64,000 bases of DNA, from positions 454,589,731 through 454,653,730 of the forward strand of contig CM062810.1 in assembly GCA_031772625.1 (NCBI GenBank), read 5' to 3'. Origin of the DNA: Pinus tabuliformis. Its lineage: Eukaryota; Streptophyta; Pinopsida; Pinales; Pinaceae. The position numbers and the translations under genes are program-made. Shown here piece after piece: positions 10,181 to 19,347 of the stretch. The notes beneath the pieces are model-generated. The model was not told where the DNA came from. It was given only the letters and a program-made list of their open reading frames with translations, and did no database searches. How positions within the stretch are numbered: the first letter of the stretch is position 1; every line of letters begins with the position of its first letter.

Positions 10181-11302
10181 AATAGACCTCCTCTTCCTTG
10201 TATCGTTACTTGTTTCCTTGCAGCACTTTATTTCCTTTGTTTTGACATGCATTTAGAATTCCCAGTTTGCTGATTTGATTTGTTTTGTGTGATTGAAGTA
10301 GGATTAGCTTATGGTTTACATGCTTTTAGTTGTTTAGATTAGAGGAGGAGGATTGTAATTCATTAGAGTCAAGAAGAGGTTGATAGTGCACTCACTGCCA
10401 TCTCTGTTTAGAGATTGGGGGTGTGGGTTGTACCAACCACCAAAAAAACGCAGTCTTATGCTTTCATGCAAGCTGCCACATAGTTATTTTAATTATAGAT
10501 CCATGCATGCACTCTTTCTCCACTTTAGTTATCTGTTCCTGAGCCATCACAAGCCTCATTTCCATCCTACCTATTCACCCATACACTTCCTCCACTCCTC
10601 CATCACCCAAAACTCCAACCACAGACCTTCCTGTAGAAATCCCGAGACTTCCTGTAGGATCCCCTGCAGACATCCTGTAGAAACCTGCAAACTCGGTTGC
10701 TGAGCATATGAACGTGTGGAACTTCTATGGGATAATGTCAAAGATCCCCTGGAACCTCTCCTAGCCCTCCTGACCTTTCCCAAGCTTTCTGTCGCTTCAA
10801 ACTACCCCTGCACAGCCAAACCCTAATAAGAAACAAAACCATAATCACTCCATCCACTTAAGCAAAAATACAAAAACAATGTTATTTTCAATGAAAGTAG
10901 TTTGAGTTCATGCATTTCACATCACTAGAAGTAATGGCATCATTTTTAGACATTTGCACTCTCACTATTGCATCATAGAGGTTAAACTAGTCAGATTAGG
11001 GTTTACTAGGGTTTCCATGTTTTGGTTGGCTTTCAGTTCATTTTTGCAAAATAGATTAATTTCCTTTAAGGTAGCCTTCATCCATCATTTAGCAAGCTTC
11101 TTCTGAGATCATATAGAAGTTGGCTTGAGCCCTAGCGGACTTGTGCCAGCTGACCAAGTGACAGCTGCGACAAGAGCTAGTACTTGTGCATACAGCACCG
11201 TCGCTTCCAAGTTTGTACGAACTACCGGGTTGATAAAATTAGAGATAGGAAGCTCCAGGAGTTGTAGCATTATTGCTACAATACTAGAGCCCACCACCTT
11301 TT

Positions 11303-11320
11303 TGGCACCGTTGCCGGGGA
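11303..11320 (+). other. Primer-binding site, tRNA-Asp type (unit 1)
   Basis: TGGCACCGTTGCCGGGGA lies 6 bases after the LTR. It complements the 3' end of plant tRNA-Asp at 17 of 18 positions; the A at the fifth base replaces G, which is present in unit 2. Confidence 0.85.
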
Positions 11321-11425
11321 AGTGGCAGAGTATTGGTGATTGTTGCCATTCTTCTATTTTCTACTACAACCTTCTGCTAAGTAGTTTATTTCATTTCCAT
11401 TATGCAATTTCGTTTATGCAAAAGT

Positions 11426-11590
11426 AGATTAGTATTTCCCGCTTTCATAGATTAGCATTTCCCGCTTTCATAGATTAGCATTTCAATTCCGCAATTTCAA
11501 TTCTGCAAGCGTAGATTAGCATTTCAATTCTGCAAGCGTAGATTAGCATTTCAATTCCGCAAGCGTAGCCTAGCATTTCATTCCTGCAAT
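11426..11590 (+). repeat. Short tandem repeats behind the PBS (unit 1)
   Basis: About six imperfect 23-27-bp copies built on AGATTAGCATTTCAATTC followed by CGCAAGCGT or CCGCTTTCAT. The block lies in the untranslated leader. Unit 2 (18871-19020) lacks a 14-base piece, the main cause of the length difference between the internal regions. Confidence 0.8.
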
Positions 11591-11916
11591 TTCATTTGAG
11601 CAAAATAGATTATTCCTTTCCTGCTTTCATTTCAATTCCGCATTTTCATTTTAGCAAGATAGTTAGTTGCAGTTCAATCTATTTCAGTTTTGCATGTAGA
11701 AGTAGAAAAAGAAAAAATCAACCAAAAAGATTTCATTTCATGTCTTGTAGGAGTAGAGATAAGTTAGAAAAATGATTGCACAACACCCCCACTGCTTCAC
11801 ACAGCCAACGGTCTCTCTTCTTCGATGGCTGTGATTAAAGAACCCCTGGGTGGACATCAAGACATATCTGAAGAACCTCTAGGGGAGAAGAAGAAGAAAA
11901 CATTCCTTTGGAGCAA

Positions 11917-13059
11917 ATGGCTACAAGCAGAAATGTTGGGAGCAACATCTTGTCCAAAGATGAATTTGAGAATCAGATCAAAGATTTCAAGAGTGATATG
12001 AGGCAGTTTCTTGCCATGCAACTAGATACCTTGCAGATCCAAAAGAAGCAAGAAGAAGCCAAGAGGGCTTTGGTCATTTTTTGTCCTAGGTGCACTAGAA
12101 AGCATCCTAGGAACGAATGTCCATTGTACTCCATAGAAGTGTGTTTTGTCTGTGAAGAATACCATCCTACAGATCAGTGCCCTTCCTTACCCAGATTCAA
12201 AGCTGCATATCAGAGAGCCAAAGGAGCCACTGAATCACTTTGTTATATGAACCAAAGGAGGCCACATGAACCTAGATCTTATCAGCAGGAAGTGCAAGGG
12301 ACATCCGAGACCTATTATGACCCCTATCAAGCCACTTTCATGCCTTCTTGGGGTCCCCCTGCTCATCCTTCCTGGTCTACACCTCCTCCTTGGTCATATT
12401 CTCCTTGTTCCTTCATAGATCCATATTATGCCCAACCAGTTGCTCATTCATTTCACTCTTATGCTCAGCCACAGCCTCAATGGAATGCACCTTATCAGGA
12501 GTGGAGGCCCCAGTACAACTCTCATCCCGCTCATTTTCCTCCTCCACCTGCTCATCCATAACCATCGCCTCCTCCTCCACCAAGGCAACCCCAAATGCCT
12601 ACCCAACCACAATGCCATCCATCTCCATCTCAATTTCACATCTCCACTCAAATACCCGTACCTCCATTTCCAAAACCCTGCAATGGAGCAGCTCAACCCA
12701 ATTGCAAAGCTGAGGCACAACATGTGCAAATGACTCCTTTTCAGCTCAATGATGTTCACCAAAGCTCAGGAAGGGTGTTGCAAAAGAGAGAATCTATTGA
12801 CAACATTGAAGGACCAAAAGCAAAAGAAGATTCCAAAGAGGAGATCAAAGAACCATGGGCTGCACTTAATGAAGATAAGAGATCAGAATCAGAGATCGAG
12901 AGAGTTCCTTCATGGTTACCATCAAATCTTCCATGTATTCAAGAGAAAGATCAACAAAAAGAGGAAGATCAGAAGGTCATGATAGAAGGTGACATGAAGA
13001 ATGATCCAGATCAGCAAAAGAACCAAGGATATCAAAGCTATATTGAGATATGGTTTTAG
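11917..13059 (+). pseudogene. Shortened Gag-like ORF, unit 1
   Basis: A 381-codon frame from ATG 11917, with one TAA at 12559-12561 (codon 215); unit 2 has CAA there. A short N-terminus leads into a helical stretch (residues ~15-50), then two knuckles of spacing CX2CX3HX4C (C56, C59, H63, C68 and C76, C79, H83, C88). Next come a Pro/Tyr/Gln-rich middle (about 115-260) and a charged C-terminus ending YIEIWF. Compared with the relative at 40794, the capsid-like retrotransposon-gag segment is missing between MATSRNVGS and the helical stretch, while the start context (PLEQM versus PTDLM) is kept. So this is an internally deleted nucleocapsid-type Gag. It may bind element RNA. The stop makes this copy defective. 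Confidence 0.85.
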
Positions 13060-13267
13060 AAGGTCACTAAGTTGCAACAGTACTTTTCTCCTCAACTTCG
13101 TTTGATCCCTTCAAAGCCAGATCATTTGGTCTCTGAGATCTGGGTACCTGTCAAAGCATGCATTTCGAGCCTTCACATCATTTTGTCTCTAATCTCGATG
13201 TGCACATGGCTCCATTGGAAGTATTCTTATACCTGAAAATGATTTTGTTCTTCGAGTAGGGTAGGGT

Positions 13268-13320
13268 AGAAAAAAAAAAAGAAAAAAAAGAAAAAAAAAA
13301 TGAAAAAAAGGAAAATAGAA
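13268..13320 (+). repeat. A/G-rich tract before hairpin module
   Basis: Almost uninterrupted A with single Gs, directly before the four hairpins. Equivalent tracts precede the modules at 20701-20751, 30275-30316 and 49387-49447, so the pairing of tract and hairpins is a family feature. Confidence 0.7.
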
Positions 13321-13507
13321 ATCTAAGGTGAAAACCTCCTCGAAGGCGCCTTAGATTGGCTCATTGATTGAAAACCTCCATGAGGCGGTCAATGGGTTGA
13401 AAAAAAAAAGAGAAAAGAGAATAAGATCTTTGGGTGAAAACCTCCCTTGGAGGCGCCCAAGGCAGGCAATTAGGGTGAAAATATCCATGAGGCGCCCTAG
13501 TTGTTTT
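13321..13507 (+). other. Four-hairpin module with covarying stems, unit 1
   Basis: Four successive inverted repeats share the form arm-(T)TGAAAA-CCTC-loop-GAGG-CG-arm. Outer arms: ATCTAAGG/CCTTAGAT (13321-13328 with 13349-13356), CATTGA/TCAATG (13362-13367 with 13389-13394), CTTTGGG/CCCAAGG (13432-13438 with 13460-13466, one G-T pair) and CAATTAGGG/CCCTAGTTG (13471-13479 with 13499-13507, one G-T pair). The arms differ in sequence but pair within each hairpin. The module lies 260 bases after the Gag stop. Matching modules exist at 20752-20934, 30317-30487 and 49448-49625. Function unknown; a structured RNA signal is inferred. Confidence 0.7.
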
Positions 13508-13832
13508 TCAAAAAAAAAAGAGAAAAGAAAAAGAAAAATAAAGCTAATCTCCATTGAATAAGTTCATGTTGCAGCAATAACATTGCAGGTTAAAGAAGGA
13601 CGTTTCATGACAGGAGGAGCACTCAAATCAAGGTCAAAGGAATTTTCTTGCCTTCTACAGGAAGCTCTGTATTTCTACAGGAAACATCCTGTAGAACCTT
13701 TGGACGAGCCAAATCCAATTTCAAAAGTGAATCTGATGGTGGGAATCTGTTGATTAGGCCTACAAGCACTTGTGTGTCCATCCCTTGCCTTCATCCATCA
13801 TTTTTTCCACCTCCTTGTGCTTCTCATTGTGC

Positions 13833-13855
13833 TTCTACAGGAACTTCCTGTAGAA
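13833..13855. repeat. 23-bp perfect inverted repeat of the TTCTACAGGAA motif
   Basis: TTCTACAGGAA, one C, then TTCCTGTAGAA. A second inverted pair lies at 13673-13696 with a 10-bp stem and 4-base loop. The unit 2 copy is at 21266-21288. Confidence 0.85.
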
Positions 13856-14060
13856 ATTGTGGGAAACTAGGCATGCATTTCAAAAATTGGTTTGGCGAAC
13901 ATGGTAGCATCCTCAAGGGTTCATAAGTCCTCATGCAATCTTCCAACTCCTCCTCCATTATCTCCATACCTGCATCACAGCCAAAATTCATTTTGTCATA
14001 CCATGCAAACACATGCAAAGTGCCTTGAAGCAAAAATCGATAGAGCAAAATTTGTTTTTG

Positions 14061-14475
14061 CCATAACTTGAAAACCATGCATCCATTTCACAAACCGTTT
14101 TATGGGGAATTGTACAAGGTTTAAGACAACATGCCTGAGCTTTTTCAGCCTATTCCGGTGCACGGTTTCCAAGAAATCAGCCTCCATCACCATCAACCAT
14201 TTTTGCGTTTTCTCCATATCCGTGCATCCATTTTAAAACTTGTTTCATGGGGAGATGCACATGGGTGATAGTAGCCTACCCCAGCAGGTTCAGGCGATTC
14301 TGAAGCACGGTTTCCGAGAAATCAAGCTCTGAAATCTTCAGACATTTTCCATTTTTCTCAAAATCCGTGCATCCGTTGATCGCGAGTTTGCTATGGGAGA
14401 TGCATAATGATGATAGGAACATGCTCACCGAGTTTCAGATCAATCCGCTTCACCGTTTGGGATAAATGGTGAAAA
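14061..14475 (+). repeat. Three ~145-bp tandem repeats, unit 1
   Basis: Degenerate copies aligned on GCATCC at 14079, 14224 and 14369 (spacing 145 and 145). Each contains CCAT-AACT or CCAT-TTTTC, GTGCATCC, TATGGGGA-type sequence, then GCACGGTTTCC and AGAAATCA. Unit 2 has the same block at 21494-21905. No protein is encoded. Confidence 0.8.
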
Positions 14476-15796
14476 CAAGTTCTGGTCCTGTGAAAATTCA
14501 ATGGCAGCAGTTTGAGGGTGCAGATCTGAGCGTGGAAATGAACTCTTGTTGCATGCATCTGACTAGAGGACACCTGCACAAGGAAACCAGCCATGAATCA
14601 GCAACCAAGCCATCATGCAACCATAAAATCAAATGCATGCAGCAATCACAGCCCACAACAGCTCACGGCAACCATTCAACTTCGAGGTATGTGACTGATC
14701 TCATTCTTCTATTGCATAGATTTAATTTGAAAACTGCATGAATTGATGGGATGGTGGAATTAAGCCACGAATGGAATAATTTTAACCCGACATCCAGTTC
14801 TCTAGCACTCCTGAAAAATCATGTAGCATGCGTGGATGAGATTCACGTGGAAGTTGAAAAATACCGGCAATGGTAGATGTGTTGAACTCTAGTGAACAGG
14901 GCATCAGTTGATTAACAAATAGAAGGGGACTACAGTTCATAATTACACTGCAGTGGAGACAACAGTTGCATGGGCCAGCACACGTCTTGGCCACCTCACT
15001 CAACCAAAAATCACGCAGAAATCTGAGCGCTCAGCTGAAACTCACGAACTGCTGGTCATCTGCACTTGCCACATCGTCAACTGAAGTTTCCACAATCTAT
15101 TAACTTTTCATCCTCCACCAATCTTTCTCGGCCATTTTTTAGAACCCTTCGGCTTATCGGAATTCTACAGGGAGCACTGTTTCGTTCTACAGGAAACGAG
15201 AGCCGCCTACAGGAAGGCGTCTACAGGAAAGGCAGAGAACAGCTCTGCAGGACGAAAACCTGAGATTTTTGTCAAAATTCAAGCTTGAAATGAGGTAGGC
15301 TTGGGAAAATCTATCTGCATATGACTTATTTGAATGATTAAAAACACAGCAGTGGATTGAAAAAGAGTCAAGTTTGAAATTATGCATGCACATTTTCCCT
15401 GAGTTCTACACAATTCTCTGTTTCCTTCTCTGCACTCAAAGTTTGTCGCCTTCTTTCTCAAATTCCACTGTAAATAAAATATATGCAACCATAGAAACCA
15501 GCCTGTGTGAAAAGAAATGAATTTGCATATCTGCCTACTCTCTGAAAAGAACCTGTGTTATTTATCCATTGTTCTGTCAAAAAAATTTGTTTTTTTCAAA
15601 AAGCAGAAGGTCAATTTCGGGATAAAAGCAGTTTAAAACAAAGGGAAATATTGCAAGGTAATCTCGTAAGGAGAAGCACATGGGAAATTCCTTATTTGGT
15701 TTTAGAAAAAGATGACAATTCAGCTATCCCTCTGTTTTCAGTTCTACCTACTTCCTCACCTGAGTATTTTATTTAGAAAAAAACACTCAACACCAC

Positions 15797-16553
15797 ATGG
15801 AGGACAAGCTAAAGGAATTAAGAGAACAATTGGCCATGGTGAGACACATTGGAAGCATTAAAAAAATCCCAGTTACAGGAGGAAAATGCACTGCTGAAAA
15901 AATAGTTAGAGCAACACAAAGGCATAGAGGTTTCTACAGGAAGTGAAGGGAAAGAACAACAAAAAGAGAAATCCCCTGAAATGTTGGCAAGGGAGGCAAC
16001 AGCTGTGCATGCTGCATTAAGCACACCTACAAAACAAAAAGGAAAAAAGAAAAAGGCAGGCATCCATGTATTTTAAGGCCAGGAAAAGCATAAGAATTCA
16101 AACAAGCAGAATAGGAGGAGCAGTGGAAGGACATGGAAAAGAAACACAAGACAGACCACCACATAAGGAACAAGAAGAATGAGTGAAATGCCAAGCTGCT
16201 GAGGCCAAAACTGTGGGAGGAATGAAGGCACAAACACCAAGGGAGAAATGGTTTCAAACACGAGCAGAGAGGACTAAAAATGTCAAAACAAGTAGTGACA
16301 CACCCAAGGCAACCACAACACAGTCAAGGAGAAGGCACCCTCAGCCAAGCAGGCCAAAACAGTGAAGACTATTTCTACAGGAAGACAGAAAATAGCCACT
16401 ACAAGACTTTCTACAGGAAGTTTGGAAAAAGGGCAGCAAAAGGAGAAATCGGCCAAGATTTTAGCTAAGGAGGAAGCACCTGTGTTGGCCACCCTAAGCA
16501 CATCCATCCCCTCTATGAACACTCATTCTTTTCAGGGTTCAGACACAATTTAG
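15797..16553 (+). pseudogene. Fragments of the extra ORF (coiled coil, KGKKKK segment), unit 1
   Basis: Reads MEDKLKELREQLAMV, a coiled coil in another frame, then SPEMLAREATAVHAALSTPTKQKGKKKK-type sequence. It corresponds to the minus-strand copy at 56844-57635, but the coiled coil lies before rather than after the KGKKKK part. A second divergent copy of the middle piece lies at about 16400-16515 (SAKILAKEEAPVLATLSTS). An in-frame stop at about 15903 (TAG where unit 2 has CAG) and a shift after the lysine run break it. The plant-transposon-like N-terminal domain is absent. Confidence 0.65.
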
Positions 16554-16938
16554 TCATGGTTCAACTTTCTACAGGAAGTTCTGTATTTTTACCAGAAACA
16601 TCCTGTAGAAGCCTTTGGGTAGGCTAGAATCAACTATGGAGAGGGATTTGAAGATTGAAGACTCTTGAGGAGACATGCAACCACTCTTTTCTTCCATCCT
16701 CCACTGGTTTCATCTCCTTTCGTCACCATTGCTGCCATCAGATTGAATATACTTGCACACTCATACCAAGGCTGAGAATTCACTAGGAAAAGGAACAGGC
16801 AGTGGGAAGAAGCAAAGAAGCATGGTTTCATGACAGAGAAGAGGGCATCACTTCAGAAGCTTGGCATCACAGGGAAGCCACCAAGGCCATCAAAGATGAG
16901 GAGAGAGATTGGTTGCTCAGAGGATGAGCAACACTTTC

Positions 16939-16951
16939 AGTAGGGGGGTGA
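16939..16951 (+). other. Polypurine tract before LTR2
   Basis: AGTAGGGGGGTGA directly before TGATGAGCC. The identical tract at 24372-24384 precedes LTR3. It would prime plus-strand synthesis. Confidence 0.75.
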
Positions 16952-18741
16952 TGATGAGCCCCAAAAATGTACAATTATTTGGGCTCATTCAACCTCCTAA
17001 TTTGGCTTAGTCCACCATTCTCATTTGTTTATTGCATGTTTTTGATTATTTTTATGTTAATAGAGTGAATTTGGTTAGTCATTATGCCAACAAGTCTAAT
17101 GGGTGCTTTGTGTAGCCTTTTTGGTCAACTTGGAGACAAAATTGAAGGTCTTAATGAGCACTTGGCAGCCAAATTCGTGGGAGAACAAGCTAGAGGATTT
17201 GTAGGAAGGTGTCCCCCTCATTTATGGGCCCTTACCTCGAATTCTCCACCATCAGCTTGGAGTTCAAAGGCCACCAAATCAATGAGCACAAGGGCAGCCA
17301 AGCAAGTCAAGTAGGACTGCTGTTAACTACAAGTCTTGGGCAGCCAAGTCCCTAAATTTTAGGACTGTTGGGTCCTCAAATTGTATAAATAAGAAGGCTT
17401 AGGGCCTCATTTTGGTTAGCTAGTGGGTAGTCATTTTTGTAGCTAGTAGTTAGTCACTTTTGGGATTAGCTAGTTAGTCAATTTGGTTAGCCAATTAGTC
17501 TTTTTGTAAGCCAGTTTTGGCATGATGTTAGACTCATGATTATTCAATAAAGGCAGGCAGCTTTGGATTCAATTCTGAGTTTTTAAGGGAGCTATAGCTC
17601 TTAGGTTAGGGCCCAACCTGAGAGCAATAGACCTCCTCTTCCTTGTATCGTTACTTGTTTCCTTGCAGCACTTTATTTCCTTTGTTTTGACATGCATTTA
17701 GAATTTCAAGTTTGCTGATTTGATTTGTTTTATGTGATTAAAGTAGGATTAGCTTAGGGTTTACGTGCTTTTAGTTGTTTAGATTAGAGGAAGAGGATTG
17801 TAATTCATTAGAGTCAAGAAGAGGTTGATAGTGCACTCGCTGCCATCTCTGTTTAGAGATTGGGGGTGTGGGCTGTACCAACCACCAAAAAAACGCAGTC
17901 TTATGCTTTCATGCAAGCTGCCACATAGTTATTTTAATTATAGATCCATGCATGCACTCTTTCTCCACTTTAGTTCTCTGTTCCTAAGCCATCACAAGCC
18001 TTATTTCCATCTTACCTATTCACCCATACACTTCCTCCACTCCTCCATCACCCAAAACTCCAACCACAGACCTTCCTGTAGAAATCCCGAGACTTCCTGT
18101 AGGATCCCCTGCAGACATCCTGTAGAAGCCTGCAAACTCGGTTGCTGAGCATATGAACGTGTGGAACTTCTGTGGGATGATGTCAGAGATCCCCTGGAAC
18201 CTCTCCTAGCCCTCCCGACCTTTCCCAAGCTTTCTGTCGCTTCAAACTACCCCTGCACAGCCAAACCCTAATAAGAAACAAAACCATAATCACTCCATCC
18301 ACTTAAGCAAAAATACAAAAACAATGTTATTTTCAATGAAAGTAGTTTGAGTTCATGCATTTCACATCACTAGAAGTAATGGCATCATTTTTAGACATTT
18401 GCACTCTCACTATTGCATCATAGAGGTTAAGCTAGTCAGATTAGGGTTTACTAGGGTTTCCATGTTTTGGTTGGCTTTCAGTTCATTTTTACAAAATAGA
18501 TTAATTTCCTTTAAGGTAGCCTTCGTCCATCATTTAGCAAGCTTCTTCTGAGATCATATAGAAGTTGGCTTGAGCCCTAGCAGACTTGTGCCAGCTGACC
18601 AAGTGACAGCTGCGACAAGAGCTAGTACTTGTGCATACAGCACCGTCGCTTCCAAGTTTGTACGAACTACCGGGTTGATAAAATTAGAGATAGGAAGCTC
18701 CAGGAGTTGTAGCATTATTGCTACAATACTGGAGCCCACCA
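16952..18741 (+). repeat. LTR2 of the array (1790 bp)
   Basis: Middle LTR, shared by the two units. It lacks 3 bases near 17360 relative to LTR1 and LTR3, and shares several variants with LTR3 against LTR1. TATA box at 17384-17392, AATAAA at 17546-17551, hairpin at 17597-17625 with one mismatch. No target duplication flanks it. Confidence 0.93.
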
Positions 18742-18747
18742 CCTTTT

Positions 18748-18765
18748 TGGCGCCGTTGCCGGGGA
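18748..18765 (+). other. Primer-binding site, tRNA-Asp type (unit 2)
   Basis: TGGCGCCGTTGCCGGGGA, a perfect 18-base complement of the 3' end of plant tRNA-Asp, 6 bases after LTR2. Athila elements are known to use this primer. Confidence 0.92.
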
Positions 18766-19347
18766 AGCGGCAGAGTATTGGTGATTGTTGCCATTCTTCT
18801 ATTTTCTACTACAACCTTCTGCTAAGTAGTTTATTTCATTTCCATTATGCAATTTCGTTTATGCAAAAGTAGATTAGTATTTCCCGCTTTCATAGATTAG
18901 CATTTCCCGCTTTCATAGATTAGCATTTCAATTCTGCAAGCGTAGATTAGCATTTCAATTCTACAAGCGTAGATTAGCATTTCAATTCCGCAAGCGTAGC
19001 CTAGCATTTCATTCCTGCAATTTCATTTGAGCAAAATAGATTAGTCCTTTCCTGCTTTCATTTCAATTCTGCATTTTCATTTTAGCAAGATAGTTAGTTG
19101 CAGTTCAATCTATTTCAGTTTTGCATGTAGAAGTAGAAAAAGAAAAAATCAACCAAAAAGATTTCATTTCATGTCTTGTAGGAGTAGAGATAAGTTAGAA
19201 AAATGATTGCACAACACCCCCACTGCTTCACACAGCCAACGGTCTCTCTTCTTCGATGGCTGTGATTAAAGAACACCTGGGTGGACATCAAGACATATCT
19301 GAAGAACCTCTAGGGGAGAAGAAGAAGAAAACATTCCTCTGGAGCAA

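Larger units (their letters stand above)
9504..11296 (+). repeat. LTR1 of the array (1793 bp)
   Basis: Begins TGATGAGCCCC and ends GCCCACCA (TG...CA). It holds a TATA box, AATAAA, a strong hairpin, and three CCTGTAG motifs near 10628-10682. By eye it differs from LTR2 at about 8 positions plus one 3-bp indel, and from LTR3 at about 12 positions, over the first ~570 bases. A 76-codon frame at 9636-9866 is shared by the three LTRs only because they are copies; the divergent LTR at 53620-55724 does not preserve it. Confidence 0.93.
11297..16951 (+). mobile_element. Internal region of array unit 1
   Basis: Order: PBS, short direct repeats, Gag-like ORF, A/G-rich tract with four hairpins, noncoding DNA rich in TTCTACAGGAA motifs, three ~145-bp repeats, extra-ORF fragments, purine tract. 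Between 14480 and 15780 no coding sequence is recognisable; that stretch contains a cluster of five TTCTACAGG-like motifs at about 15164-15252. No pol domain was found in any frame. Confidence 0.85.

Noticed and set aside
10628-10638. TTCTACAGGAA as a heat-shock element
   Set aside because: Heat-shock elements need TTC and GAA separated by two bases in alternating series; here the gap is five bases.
11125-11427. 100-codon ORF over the LTR end and PBS
   Set aside because: It overlaps the LTR boundary and PBS and has no homology; chance frame in a duplicated region.
13321-13507. Hairpins considered as microRNA precursor or tRNA-like structure
   Set aside because: Stems are short (6-9 bp outer, 4-5 bp inner) with four separate hairpins; no 21-nt duplex arm or cloverleaf.
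14061-14475. Regular 145-bp spacing, considered as a CRISPR-like array
   Set aside because: Only three degenerate repeats, no unique spacers of constant length, and a eukaryotic retrotransposon context.
18748-18765. tRNA-Asp gene fragment
   Set aside because: It is the reverse complement of only the tRNA 3' end and sits directly behind an LTR, so it is a primer-binding site.
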